Below are positions 45,701-48,246 of a DNA stretch of 64,000 nucleotides, one piece after another. Origin of the DNA: Carposina sasakii (lineage: Eukaryota > Arthropoda > Insecta > Lepidoptera > Carposinidae); the NCBI GenBank assembly GCA_014607495.2, contig CP053152.1, positions 2,046,001 through 2,110,000 of the forward strand, given 5' to 3'. Both the position numbers and the translations under genes were made by a program. A model generated the notes under the pieces. The model had not been told where the DNA came from. It saw nothing but the letters and a program-made list of their open reading frames with translations, and ran no database searches. Positions within the stretch are counted from its first letter, which is position 1. The number at the start of each line of letters is the position of its first letter.

Positions 45701-46660
45701 ATTTTGCCAGGCTAAATGTCGATATCATCGGTTTATCATATCGTGTTTTTGAGGTCATGCTAGGCTTGCAGGTGTAGGTGTATTTATCGACGCCGTATAC
45801 CAGAAACGGGTGTGCATGACACTTGCTGTCAATGTTGTCAGATTACTTCGCGCTGACGGTGTCAATACCATTGTTGTGATCGTGTAGCCTAAGCCTAGAA
45901 ATAAACCGGCGGTAAACACTGCTGGACGTAGGCCTCTATCATCATTTGCCATCCAGTCATTACCGTCCATTTCATAGAATACAATGTCTGATTTCGGAAA
46001 TAACATTTTTTATATGCAGTGAAACAGAAAATGTGGTAGTAACTAGCGCCATCATCCATCGGAACTATACAGTGAAACGCACTCTACCAGCCTTCTTCAA
46101 GTCATCAGTCTCACGTTAATGACGTGGTATTCCAGAGACGGGAGTGCACGACGCCCGCTGCCAGTGTTGCCAGGCGCTGCGCTACTCCGCGCTGACAGTA
46201 TCGCTGCAGTGCGCCGACGGTGCGCGCCGCCCGCACCGCGTGCCTGCGCCCGCGCAGTGCGCCTGCCGGGCGTGCGGGGCGCCCGCCAAGAACCCTGCCG
46301 CTGGTAGGTTGTGTATACGTCGAAGGCATGTTGTACAAAATGCTGTATTACAAAACTGCTAGGCATTTTGAATAGTGTGGGTTTTGGGGCAAGACAATTT
46401 GGCTTCTAATACTTTGTCAACTTAATTAATTAGGCTTTTGTGATGTATTCATTAGGTTAGGATAGGCATTTCGAATAATATGAAACAAAAAATTCCTTCT
46501 AGCACTTCGCCGGTCGCTACGACGAACGCTCGCTTCGCTCGCTGGGGTCGTGCGTTTTTATTGTAATACATCGCTAATTTAAACCTATTTTTCAGGTTCG
46601 ACGCGTAAAGTGCGCTCTGAGGACTACGATATACCGGAAATGTTCAACCGATTTGGATAA
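348..46660 (+). CDS. hemocytin/hemolectin-like multidomain protein, 3' part, about 49 exons
   Basis: This is the C-terminal part of a giant secreted protein of the hemocytin (Lepidoptera)/hemolectin (Drosophila) family. Known members act outside the cell in haemocyte aggregation and clot formation. Exons: 348-494, 2191-2309, 2691-2809, 8135-8263, 8689-8906, 9690-9833, 10190-10376, 10506-10721, 11031-11188, 12083-12214, 12614-12878 (to 12978 if the next intron is not real), 13363-13484, 13831-14024, 14440-14619, 14754-14912, 15580-15738, 17107-17221, 17813-17969, 18762-18867, 19215-19476, 20200-20412, 20921-21128, 22013-22161, 22616-22866, 23763-23980, 24903-25123, 25509-25691, 26810-26937, 27771-27884, 28246-28365, 29186-29335, 30576-30737, 31657-31814, 32892-33021, 33819-33905, 34155-34299, 35030-35140, 36068-36286, 36508-36605, 37029-37238, 40182-40301, 40694-40852, 41514-41660, 42565-42775, 42926-43102, 44695-44721, 45424-45576, 46136-46303, 46596-46660. 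Splice phases agree at every junction except near 2773 and 12896, where in-frame stops sit beside tandem repeats. The 5' part is outside the window. Confidence 0.9.
648..706. mobile_element. partial hairpin MITE nested in an older repeat
   Basis: The segment with CCCACCACCGGGCCCTACAC is one arm of a hairpin MITE family also seen at 27419-27708, 28768-29127, 44736-45170 and 52573-52805. It interrupts a repeat (CTGATTTCGGAAGTAACATT) that is found uninterrupted at about 14290-14395 and 45985-46085. Only one arm is present here. Confidence 0.55.
866..1408. mobile_element. dispersed element with AGGGTTCCGTACG termini
   Basis: AGGGTTCCGTACG at about 868 and its reverse complement CGTACGGAACCCT near 1396-1408 bound roughly 540 bp of AT-rich sequence. 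No transposase is encoded, so this is a non-autonomous terminal-inverted-repeat element in a hemocytin intron. Short ORFs across it are chance. Confidence 0.55.
1700..1930. repeat. intronic dispersed repeat fragments (GCATGTCGT family)
   Basis: Words such as CAGCTGCATCTCCTTCC, GCATGTCGT and CTTAGTCGACTCTTACGACA recur at about 14990-15130, 16960-17060, 19550-19720, 49680-49830 and 60170-60260. These look like fragments of one interspersed family, too broken here to classify. From 1930 to 2190 the intron is plain AT-rich sequence. Confidence 0.4.
2766..7710 (+). repeat. 65-bp minisatellite of exon end plus splice donor
   Basis: About 70-75 tandem copies of a 65-bp unit fill this stretch; the period is exactly 65 across 5401-7700. 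Each unit holds the last 49 nt of the hemocytin C8 exon (encoding CAARGVTLHWRSQALC plus one base), then the donor GTAAGTACC or GTAAGCACC and about 7 more intron bases. Units from 2810 to about 5180 are irregular and often truncated; later ones are near-perfect. An ACGCTACACTGG variant marks a higher-order pattern. The right edge (7698-7738) carries a second copy of the upstream part of the C8 exon. The very long minus-strand open frames across it exist only because the GC-rich unit lacks stops on that strand. Confidence 0.95.
8995..9198. mobile_element. palindromic MITE with GAGCACACCGGATG arms
   Basis: GAGCACACCGGATG at about 9020 and CATCCGGTGTGCTCGAG near 9175 form inverted arms around repeated ACGTA/GCGTAGACG words. 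A second copy lies at about 40456-40592 with the same arms. It is non-coding. Confidence 0.65.
9506..9640 (+). mobile_element. fragment of an RTE-like LINE 3' end
   Basis: The reading GEPYVQQWTAIGRR (9586-9627) matches the C-terminal reading GEAYVQQWTSQGCK of the LINE fragment at 29661-30091. It is a short decayed fragment in a hemocytin intron. Confidence 0.55.
9690..10376 (+). CDS. hemocytin module: Mucin2 WxxW domain
   Basis: Exons 9690-9833 and 10190-10376 encode one domain. The first gives CVPGWTEYVSRQKP, a WT-x-W/Y start. The second gives KAIECRTIDGQKTAKETGLN, then VECSLERGLVCEEEG and FEIRVLCQCDE. The order W-T-E, I-E-C-R, G-L-V-C, E-I-R-V-L-C is the signature of the Mucin2_WxxW family of gel-forming mucins and related proteins, where the module is extracellular and disulphide-bonded. 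The acceptor at 10189 (ATTAG) and a shifted AG at 10192 would both keep phase; I chose the first. The preceding linker carries PAVTAPTMGTEPL. Confidence 0.8.
10506..10721 (+). CDS. hemocytin module: chitin-binding peritrophin-A (CBM14) domain
   Basis: This single exon encodes FQCLNSSHPNNPDPTDCGQF, then YECTPD, CAPGTMYSAVKMVCDWPASV and a final PECGF. The six-cysteine spacing with DC-x-x-F-Y-x-C and C-x-P-G-x-x-(Y/F) is that of peritrophin-A (CBM14) domains, which bind chitin. In a clotting lectin it may give affinity for chitinous surfaces or fungal walls; that role is inferred. It enters and leaves in phase 1, so it is a symmetrical exon that could be skipped or shuffled without a frame change. 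Confidence 0.85.
11031..12978 (+). CDS. hemocytin module: TIL modules and mucin-like 7-residue repeats
   Basis: Exon 11031-11188 gives a Thr/Ser linker, then CQPGQVLSQCAYPCNKLC, the start of a TIL domain. Exon 12083-12214 continues with KCVPGCVDIAV and CVPVKDCICNDNGEIVK. Exon 12614-12878 adds KGCEKCQCLDNAMHCDYTNC, then a Thr-rich stretch with about five copies of a 21-bp repeat encoding VPVTTTG, probably O-glycosylated. The likely donor is at 12879 (GTATTC). Reading on instead gives TAA at 12896-12898, yet the same frame later reads PPPDCNPD up to a good donor at 12979 that joins perfectly to 13363. No AG lies between 12899 and the PPPDCNPD codons, so the link between 12878 and that segment is unresolved. 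Confidence 0.75.
11269..11870. mobile_element. MITE interrupted by a second MITE
   Basis: The outer element starts ACAGGGTGTAACACAAGGGG near 11270 and resumes at about 11812-11870 with GCTTTTCGCTTAACATGCC, the reverse complement of its own start. Relatives are at 15132-15437 and 49933-50199. Inside it, 11449-11811 is a different family with ends ACAGGATGTTTTTTTGTGGC and CACCCTGT. That family also occurs at 30744-31117, 33057-33434 and 35281-35422. Neither has a coding region. Confidence 0.7.
12363..12613. other. unremarkable intron sequence
   Basis: AT-rich intron upstream of the mucin-like exon. I see no repeat family or signal beyond the acceptor TATCTTACAG at 12613. Confidence 0.4.
13363..17221 (+). 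CDS. hemocytin module: two discoidin (F5/8 type C) domains
   Basis: Domain 1 spans 13363-13484, 13831-14024 and 14440-14619. It shows INLLWNGTNPPNAVFTASSI, ARLDGKAVSN, GSWSPQYSDRDQYIQVELP, YVTSYELMYGD and ARVVRLTPLTWHDEIALRFE ending LIGC. Domain 2 spans 14754-14912, 15580-15738 and 17107-17221. It shows YEPLCQDDIGI, GWRPLYSTPGEWIM, FDFTAPRNITGLKTSG, YHVMYTSDLSTF and RARYLKVLPIEWDKLIEMRV ending VEPVGC. These jelly-roll domains bind sugars or phospholipids in coagulation factors V/VIII and discoidin, and paired copies are typical of hemocytin. Domain 1 and domain 2 have matching intron positions, as expected from tandem duplication. Confidence 0.92.
15132..15437. mobile_element. MITE with ACAGGGTGTAACA termini
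   Basis: The termini ATACAGGGTGTAACAGAAAG and TTGTAACACCCTGTAT are inverted repeats. Subterminal sequences also pair (TAAGCGAAAAGCT with AGCTTTTCGCTTA; TATAGAGAACCTA with TAGGTTCTCTATA), so the whole 306 bp can fold into a hairpin. A copy with the same plan is at 49933-50199. It lies in the intron within discoidin domain 2. Confidence 0.75.
16101..16174 (-). tRNA. tRNA-Thr (anticodon AGT), antisense in a hemocytin intron
   Basis: The minus strand folds as a 74-nt tRNA. It has acceptor arm GGCGCCG, A-box GTGGCTTAGTTGGTTAAAGC, anticodon loop CTAGTAA with anticodon AGT (threonine), and B-box GAGTTCGAATCTC. A run of seven T on the minus strand about 20-25 nt downstream could be the pol III terminator. 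The acceptor stem has one apparent G-G mismatch at position 4:69, so it could be a decayed copy. No SINE-like tail follows it, unlike the tRNA-derived repeats elsewhere in the window. Confidence 0.75.
16390..16575. repeat. 49-bp tandem repeat, about 3.7 copies
   Basis: GGCCAGTAGGTAATGTCTAG starts at 16390, 16439 and 16488. A partial fourth copy starting at 16537 is diverged. It is intronic and non-coding, between exons 15580-15738 and 17107-17221. The rest of that intron is AT-rich sequence without recognisable features apart from the tRNA. Confidence 0.85.
17366..17545. mobile_element. hAT-type MITE with 8-bp target duplication
   Basis: The termini CAGAGGTTCCCAAACTTT and AAAGTGG...CCAAAGTGGTTCCC-like arms (ending TTGGGAACCACTG) are inverted repeats of the hAT type. 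Both sides carry the 8-bp sequence TTTTAGAC, the expected hAT target-site duplication. A sister copy is at 32694-32883. Confidence 0.75.
17813..18867 (+). CDS. hemocytin module: Cys-rich TIL/VWC-like block
   Basis: Exon 17813-17969 starts with a proline-rich linker (PSPPPRTEAPPPAG), then CALCPGVTSQRCACAAPL and DECVERNLCPCFEGFMP. Exon 18762-18867 follows in phase with YQVGSTFRDAKCQDCICKLG, then CTPQKECKCGP. The C-x-C and C-x-x-C spacing is that of a TIL/E domain leading into a VWC-like module, as placed after the discoidin pair in hemocytins. I do not see a more specific function. Confidence 0.75.
18230..18420. repeat. dispersed repeat in intron
   Basis: The stretch with AATGAATCGCTAATTATGTT and TGTATAGCGGCGGCACACGA resembles the end of an interspersed element but has no second copy in this window, so the call rests on general style only. 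Just upstream, 18128-18200 is a fragment of the MITE family at 33057-33434 (TTCTCCATGGAAGCATA). Confidence 0.3.
19215..21128 (+). CDS. hemocytin module: LDLa domain, Thr stalk, basic Gly/Lys/Tyr linker
   Basis: Exon 19215-19476 encodes a Cys-rich lead, then an LDL-receptor class A domain (CPTSKICIPLDKWCDGLQDC, PDDERDC) with the acidic calcium-binding end D-x-x-D-E-R-D-C. A stalk of Thr-rich sequence rich in ACC/ACT codons follows. Exon 20200-20412 is odd: after CPKVECPRGYLVIP it becomes strongly basic (RPRQSYQRYYRGSKGGTKTG, then YAKGGYTKTSFAKGGFGS) with no cysteine. This low-complexity linker could be extended and transglutaminase-accessible; that is inference. Exon 20921-21128 (CSVFKCVPPLAPIGKVTEPC) returns to Cys-rich sequence and leads into the next VWD. 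The acceptor for the first exon is the AG at 19213-19214, chosen because the earlier AG at 19199-19200 is out of phase. Confidence 0.8.
19866..20158 (-). mobile_element. tRNA-derived SINE, family A, with internal deletion
   Basis: On the minus strand the head GCCCAGTGGTTAAGACGTGC is an A-box-like tRNA start, but the B-box region is missing and it runs directly into TTTATTTCATGTACAG and the body. Other copies on the plus strand are 26117-26672 and 37266-37592. It ends in TCGGAGATC. Confidence 0.7.
20485..20715. repeat. degenerate short tandem repeat
   Basis: About nine imperfect copies of a roughly 24-26 bp unit with the core GGTTCACACTCCAGAATAGT run through this intron segment. There is no coding role. 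Confidence 0.6.
21200..21310 (+). repeat. interspersed repeat fragment
   Basis: GGCACCATGTGGTTCTATCG followed by GTAAGGGGTAAAGGCGTGAT recurs, in either orientation, at about 33670-33785, 35450-35670 and 63545-63785. The longest copies reach about 230 bp and end in TATG microsatellite. It is probably a non-autonomous retroposon family. Confidence 0.6.
22013..25691 (+). CDS. hemocytin module: VWD-C8-TIL assembly
   Basis: The VWD domain spans 22013-22161, 22616-22866 and 23763-23980. It starts FCNMTGRTFNTFDGAEYKYD, includes CYHILARET and SKICFQRNSFNVHQLG, and ends GRIDGLCGAFDGDHSND. The C8 exon 24903-25123 follows (FTHCDKTLNLEKWRSICLEK, VCECTEQ). The TIL exon 25509-25691 shows CPPPLVHQDCYRLACEPACG, CFPGCYCPAGMLRKGEMCL and the closing ADCKD. 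This assembly drives multimerisation in von Willebrand factor and mucins; the same role is likely here. The VWD end reads GLCG and lacks the C-x-x-C form. The donor at 25692 is repeated downstream (separate entry). Confidence 0.92.
23187..23472 (-). mobile_element. dispersed repeat ending CGCGGGCGTCCACTAG
   Basis: This is the reverse-strand relative of 31828-32086: both share GCATCGAAATCG, TTTTTATCCCGGG and the CGTCCACTAG/CTAGTGGACG terminus. An internal inverted repeat of the segment around CACAATATATTCCTG at 23290-23350 suggests a rearranged copy. It is non-coding and lies in the VWD intron. Confidence 0.55.
23590..23661. mobile_element. short MITE, GATTCCGACAGTCACACT arms
   Basis: The arms TCGATTCCGACAGTCACACT and AGTGTGACTGCCGGAATCGA nearly meet, leaving a minimal derivative. 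Larger relatives are at 47404-47580 and, split by a LINE insertion, at about 29630-30535. Confidence 0.7.
24150..24441 (+). mobile_element. dispersed repeat, CTAGCTGACCCGGCAAACG family
   Basis: The sequence starts CTAGCTGACCCGGCAAACGT and ends TTTTATATATTAGAAGAT. A second copy at about 43569-43850 is nearly identical over most of its length. It has no ORF. The TE class is uncertain. Confidence 0.65.
24625..24738 (+). mobile_element. tRNA-derived SINE head with poly-T tail
   Basis: TTGCTTAGTGGTTATAGCGG (A-box) and GGGTTCGATTCCCAC (B-box) sit 30-odd bp apart as in a tRNA, followed by a run of more than 20 T. There is no clean acceptor stem, so it is a SINE rather than a tRNA gene. Confidence 0.65.
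25643..25860 (+). repeat. diverged tandem duplication of an exon end with its donor
   Basis: The TIL exon end 25643-25691 (MLRKGEMCLAPADCKD, donor TTGTAAGT) recurs 103 bp on at 25746-25794 as MLRKGDQWFKAADCRD with the donor ATTGTAAGT at 25795. A third, weaker echo (ATTGTATGTTTGGAGAAGG) is at about 25839. Reading past the first donor meets TAG within about 40 nt, so only the first donor gives an open frame. Confidence 0.75.
25897..25968. mobile_element. short MITE derivative with ACAGGGTGTAAC ends
   Basis: TATACAGGGTGTAAC and GTTACCCCGTATATT bound about 70 bp. This looks like an internally deleted member of the family at 15132-15437. Confidence 0.5.
26117..26672 (+). mobile_element. tRNA-derived SINE, family A, with a MITE inserted
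   Basis: The SINE head has A-box GGTGATAGCCCAGGGGTTAA and B-box AAGTTCGATCCCAGTC, then TTTCATGTACAG. At 26224-26434 a MITE with arms GGTAGGGACAAACTGAG and CTCAGTTTGTCCCTACC splits it. TTTAA flanks the insert on both sides. The uninterrupted copy at 19866-20158 reads through the same point as TTTTAATG. The SINE resumes at ATGTTGCAAAATTGTCACTT and ends near 26672. Confidence 0.8.
26810..33905 (+). CDS. hemocytin module: second in-window VWD-C8-TIL assembly
   Basis: The VWD domain spans 26810-26937, 27771-27884, 28246-28365 and 29186-29335 (CTYLASRGTNQ, LYISNGPCEDNPNVCTKAI, LVVEKNVISI, EFIYQYPVKKDWLTITL, GRTDGLCASCG). Exon 30576-30737 is a linker with a Pro/Thr-rich patch (CVDTPTPSPPTPCTPASP) and the C8 start. 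Exon 31657-31814 is C8 (QFAQACAIELCEGGPACPVL). TIL follows in 32892-33021 (VDCERTCDNHDLYEKHPEKC, then EGCFCPEGK) and 33819-33905 (CIEPSKCFPCD). The VWD end is degenerate: the usual G-x-x-D signature after GLC is missing. The acceptor of 32892 comes from a transposon target duplication (separate finding). Confidence 0.9.
27419..27708. mobile_element. hairpin MITE, CACCGGGCCC family
   Basis: The left arm CCCACCACCGGGCCCTAAAC pairs with GTTTAGGGCCCGG at about 27670, and GAAGTTCAAACATTCAATA pairs with TATTGAATTT at the right. The loop holds AT-rich DNA and GGTGCTCGGATCTGGTTTCT. It is related to 28768-29127, 44736-45170 and 52573-52805. Confidence 0.75.
28768..29127. mobile_element. hairpin MITE, CACCGGGCCC family
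   Basis: The arms ATCGCCCGCCACCGGGCCCT and AGGGCCCGGTGGCGGGCGAT are near-perfect complements, and AATCTCTATTGAGGG lies outside them. The interior shares GATGATGCCACGGGTGTTGG with the copy at 44736-45170. Confidence 0.8.
29630..30535. mobile_element. MITE split by an RTE-like LINE insertion
   Basis: The outer arms are ATGGTCGATTTTGACAGTCA and GTGACGGTCATAATCGACC, the family seen intact at 47404-47580. The right half also holds an AAT microsatellite and an AT-rich expansion (30140-30480). The LINE fragment at 29661-30091 sits inside. Confidence 0.65.
29661..30091 (-). mobile_element. 5'-truncated RTE-like LINE, 13-bp target duplication
   Basis: The minus strand encodes a 140-residue open tail of a LINE reverse-transcriptase ORF: YGAETWSLT near the start, GHIARRTDGRW, then GRPSARWTDDLVKVAG and GEAYVQQW at the end. 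These are hallmarks of the C-terminus of RTE/CR1-type insect elements. The 3' end is a short TGA-rich repeat. CAAAATTAGTCCT is present on both sides (29648-29660 and 30092-30104), a clean target-primed insertion signature. It has no catalytic RT motifs, so it is dead. Confidence 0.85.
30744..31117. mobile_element. MITE with TACAGGATG termini
   Basis: It has the same plan as 33057-33434: GTCGTCAACGTTCCCGAAAA near the left end, CATAGACGCGCGTAGCAAG in the middle, and AAGGGTGGCAACGAAAAAAC at the right. It lies in the C8 intron. Confidence 0.7.
31828..32086 (+). mobile_element. dispersed repeat starting CTAGTGGACGCCCGCGAC
   Basis: The sequence CTAGTGGACGCCCGCGACTC, GGGATAAAAACATTTTCCCG and CTGAAAACTGCATCGAAATC matches the reverse copy at 23187-23472. 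It lies in the intron before exon 32892. Further on, 32240-32340 holds an RTE-like LINE 3' fragment (GGTCGGAGTGGAGGTTGTTA). Confidence 0.6.
32694..32883. mobile_element. hAT MITE abutting the acceptor of exon 32892
   Basis: This is a 190-bp element with ends CAGTGGTTCCCAAAG and TTTGGGAACCCCTG. The 8-bp sequence ATCTACAG lies immediately on both sides (32686-32693 and 32884-32891). The right copy is the 3' splice site of the exon at 32892, so the region just upstream of that splice site is element-derived. Confidence 0.88.
33057..33434. mobile_element. MITE with TACACGATG/CATCCTGTA termini
   Basis: Left end ATACACGATGTTTTTTTGAT, right end ACGAAAAAACATCCTGTA, about 378 bp with no ORF. It is the most complete relative of 30744-31117. 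A short deleted copy is at 35281-35422. It is intronic, downstream of exon 32892-33021. Confidence 0.7.
34029..34136. repeat. 21-bp tandem repeat before a VWC exon
   Basis: About five copies of GTGACGACCACTTATCTAAGC lie in the last 130 bp of the intron. In one frame they read TTTYLSV, a 7-residue Thr-rich repeat like the coding VPVTTTG repeat, but that frame does not match the phase of the next exon and no donor follows. It is either an intronic minisatellite or a dead mucin-like exon. Confidence 0.7.
34155..43102 (+). CDS. hemocytin module: run of VWC-like cysteine modules
   Basis: Thirteen exons encode consecutive VWC/CCP-like cysteine modules. Clear ones: 34155-34299 (EDACTRCTCSRLGTSC, PPGQCCARALC); 35030-35140 (TVDGCNEYSC); 36068-36286 (DSGCCARVQFEC, PADKCCPVYSC); 37029-37238 (WADGPCRQCRCE, PVPFACCPQAV); 40182-40301 (SSTDACESYSC); 40694-40852 (SGATCCGACKPVSC, SRDRCVNYTC); 41514-41660 (TPGQCCKTYVPVAC); 42565-42775 (TRGPCCGKCEQEMC); 42926-43102 (WWSADNCTEYSC, QHACCPEC). 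Exon 36508-36605 is the odd one, LVTLQWEAAPTGGERARDVP, with one cysteine. The repeated CC-x(2)-C and W-x(5-6)-C signatures are standard for VWC domains, which mediate protein contacts. The donor of the first exon is amplified (next entry). Confidence 0.88.
34266..34735 (+). repeat. 52-bp tandem array of exon end plus splice donor, 9 donors
   Basis: The end of the VWC exon (PPGQCCARALC) and its donor G|GTAGGTAGT form a 52-bp unit (34 exonic plus 18 intronic nt). Donors fall at 34300, 34352, 34404, 34456, 34508, 34560, 34612, 34664 and 34716. The first and last units share CCCTGTGCGG and GTGTACAC; the seven inner ones have CCCTCTGCGG and GTGCACAC. Long minus-strand ORFs here are by-products of composition. 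Confidence 0.95.
35281..35422. mobile_element. internally deleted MITE, TACAGGATG family
   Basis: TACAGGATGTTTTTCGGTCA on the left and AGAGAATCCTGTT on the right with the centre missing, compared with 33057-33434. Next to it, 35450-35670 is a minus-strand copy of the interspersed repeat seen at 21200 and 63545. Confidence 0.6.
35774..36023 (-). mobile_element. tRNA-derived SINE, family B
   Basis: On the minus strand: GACGGCCGATTGGTGTAGTA (A-box region), GGGTTCGAATCCCGGTAGGT (B-box), a body with ACGACACAAGACC, and an ATTT-repeat tail. The plus-strand sister is 43232-43492. It ends only 45 bp before the acceptor at 36067. Confidence 0.8.
37266..37592 (+). mobile_element. tRNA-derived SINE, family A
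   Basis: This is the most complete uninterrupted copy: GGTGATAGCCCAGTGGTTAA, then TTAGTTCGATCACAGTC, TTTATTTCATGTACAG, TCCGGTCGTGTCGGCTTTCC and the end CGTAGAGATTGGTCGCC. A different SINE-like head (GGTTTGATCCCAGCCACGGG) is at about 37690-37750. Confidence 0.8.
38100..38256 (-). mobile_element. RTE-like LINE fragment split by an hAT element
   Basis: CACTGCTGGGCGTAGGCCTC and CGCCCAACGCTACGCTTGCC are reverse-strand pieces of the LINE 3' coding end also seen at 29661-30091 and 50205-50335. The fragment continues after the hAT insert at 39805 (GTGCGGTCTCCATTCGAGAA). Confidence 0.65.
38257..39796. mobile_element. 1.54-kb non-autonomous hAT-like element
   Basis: The ends are CAACGGCGGATCCAGG and GCTGGATCCGCCCTTG, inverted repeats matching at 14 of the first 15 bases. 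TTGCCGAG lies on both sides (38249-38256 and 39797-39804), the 8-bp duplication expected of hAT. The interior has no transposase; open frames under 100 residues show no DDE or zinc-finger motif. It includes a tandemly duplicated segment of about 110 bp at 39280-39470 (CTCGCTACGCTCGCGCTATA). Confidence 0.78.
40456..40592. mobile_element. palindromic MITE, AGCACACCGGATGCG arms
   Basis: AGCACACCGGATGCGTATGC at the left and GCATACGCATCCGGTGTGCT at the right are perfect complements, around AACTCAGAGGTACGTGTACG. It is a sister of 8995-9198. Confidence 0.8.
41661..42564. other. AT-rich intron without recognised features
   Basis: The 0.9-kb intron between VWC-like exons is AT-rich. A moderately GC-rich patch at 41865-42030 has no open frame of interest. 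I see no repeat shared with the rest of the window. Confidence 0.4.
43232..43492 (+). mobile_element. tRNA-derived SINE, family B
   Basis: GACGGCCGATTGGTGTAGTA, GGGTTCGAATCCCGATAGGT, then TTTATATACCGTTGCTTAGT and an ATTTATTTATTT tail. It is the sister of the minus-strand copy at 35774-36023. Confidence 0.8.
43494..43990. mobile_element. MITE (GGTAGGGACAAACTGAG) split by another repeat
   Basis: The outer arms AGGTAGGGACAAACTGAGCC and GCTCAGTTTGTCTCTACC match the MITE at 26224-26434. Inside, 43569-43850 is a copy of the CTAGCTGACCCGGCAAACG repeat. Order of events: MITE first, then the other element. Confidence 0.75.
44695..46660 (+). CDS. hemocytin module: microexon, C-terminal cystine knot and tail
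   Basis: A 27-nt microexon (44695-44721, EVCDPATKI) keeps phase 1 on both sides. Exon 45424-45576 (CEPTAIPALDTVGMVRVHTD, then GLCVNQQTIAGLTECRGTCS) and exon 46136-46303 (ARCQCCQALRYSALTVSLQC, then AQCACRACG) form a CTCK-type cystine knot, the dimerisation module at the C-terminus of von Willebrand factor and mucins. The final exon 46596-46660 adds STRKVRSEDYDIPEMFNRFG and the stop TAA at 46658-46660. A polyadenylation signal AATAAA lies at 46991-46996. Confidence 0.88.
44736..45170. mobile_element. hairpin MITE, large CACCGGGCCC family member
   Basis: The left end GGAAGTTCAAATCTCTATTG GAGGGGTCGCC and right end GGGCCCGGTGGTGGGCGACC CCTCAATAGAGA pair as arms; the left arm has lost part of the GGGCCC core. 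The interior shares GATGATGCCACGGGTGTTGG and GGTTGCATGCTAGGTGCTTG with 28768-29127. Confidence 0.75.
45804..45872 (+). pseudogene. decayed duplicate of the cystine-knot exon
   Basis: After an AG at 45802-45803 the sequence reads QTGVHDTCCQCCQ, close to QTGVHDARCQCCQ of the real exon 332 bp downstream. A 7-nt gap relative to the real exon shifts the frame, after which TTCGCGCTGACGGTGTCAAT still matches GCTGACAGTATCGC. It then meets TGA and has no donor, so it is a dead exon copy. Confidence 0.7.
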
Positions 46661-48246
46661 GCATGTCTGCAGAATTGACCTCCATTTTATTTTAGAACAA
46701 TGTTTGCACTAAACTCATAGACAGCGATTTAACAGTACAGATATTTAACACTGTCATAGCTTTGACAAAAAATCTTCACGTAACTTTGTTTTACTCTCTG
46801 AAAAAACGTAAGCAACAAGCTTACAATACTGTGAACTTACAAACATTATTAAAAGTTTTTAACTCATTGTACATCAAAACAAGTAGAATTCAAATCATAT
46901 AAATATATACGTATATTGCTCAATCACTTTTATATCCTAACCCAGTGACCAAAGAAAAGACAATATTATATCACATAATTTATTGTTGTAAATAAATAAC
47001 AAATTTAAACATTTTTTACATTTTTATTCCTGTCCTTTTGGCTTTTTGAATTTAGTTCATCTTTATTTACACATGTAAGAAATAGACAGCAGGGAAGTTT
47101 TTTTACTGAGAATATTGGGACGTATGTGTATCAAATATAAAACGTGTAGAAAGTGTGAAAGGCATCTATACAATAAGGAAAATACTGTAAAAAAGGCTAC
47201 TATAGTAAAACAAAAGGAAGAACTGAATGTATGTACATGGAAATACAATAGTATAAATTAATGTCATGTCTTGAGAGTAATTATAACAAATCACTAATTA
47301 CTCTGTTATACACGATTTATTTATAAATCACAAAGTCACAGATATTCAAGAATGTAACGAAAAAATAACAATATATTTCCTATTTAATTTACATTGCACT
47401 AGTATGGTCGATTCCGGCAGTCACACTTAAACCTAAACGTAAATAAAATTAGTACTACCTGTCCTATTCTCTCTCAGCCATTTATGTTAAGAACGGAGAG
47501 AGATAGACCTGACTAAGATTACGTTTAGGTTTAAGTGTGACTGACGGAATCGAGTATCGACCCTAGTATCGATTTAACACATTATTTGTTGGTTCAATCA
47601 CAGTGCACCGTATACACTAATATTTTATTTGTAACGCCTAAAGTAAATGCAACAATCTCGTAATAAAGAGATTACCGAGTAGAATGCTACTACGTGATCT
47701 GTGACAAAACCAAACAAATATAATTATCGAGTGAATGTTAAGTCCCAACTTTCATTTCAAACTCGGTCCTAAGAATTTCTATCAATTTTCATAGAAATAT
47801 TCCAATGAAAGAGACATAAGTTGGCGCAAAGCTTACTGATTGGCTGACATGATTGCGAGTCTGCCGCTAGCCAATCAGAGCAAAGCATGACATCTTTTAT
47901 TTTCCAGTAAAATAACAATCATATGAACATTATTCCATACATCCTCGATAGATATGATTTTAATTTATTTAAAAATTATATCTATAGAGGATGTATGGAA
48001 TAGTACGTGATACAGTTTGGGAACTACTTAAAAATACCACCGGCTAAGGTACATTTAAGAAGATTTATCAACACAACACTTATGAGTATATGGCGGCCTA
48101 TCTACTCCTATTGCGAGCGAAAAGGATAATAATAATAATAGATAAAATCCTGCTCGCGTCAGAGTTGTTTTTCCTTGTCTTATCGCCACTGTTAGGAACA
48201 CTTCCTAAACTTATTTCGAGATATCTGGTTATTTTCAAAGTAAACT
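46661..48246. other. hemocytin 3' UTR and intergenic DNA with two hairpin elements
   Basis: The 3' UTR probably runs to just past AATAAA at 46991-46996. Beyond it, 47404-47580 is a MITE with arms GTCGATTCCGGCAGTCACAC and GTGTGACTGACGGAATCGAG. At 47933-48002, TATTCCATACATCCTC and GAGGATGTATGGAATA form a hairpin with about 25-bp arms. The rest is AT-rich. The two genes here are convergent. Confidence 0.6.

Noticed and set aside
45375..45758. 127-residue minus-strand ORF
   Set aside because: It lies antisense to the cystine-knot exon 45424-45576 and has no recognisable motif.
348..46660. Calling the hemocytin locus a pseudogene
   Set aside because: Forty-seven or so exons keep open frames, matching phases and conserved cysteines; the only two lesions sit beside tandem repeats where sequence or assembly errors are most likely.
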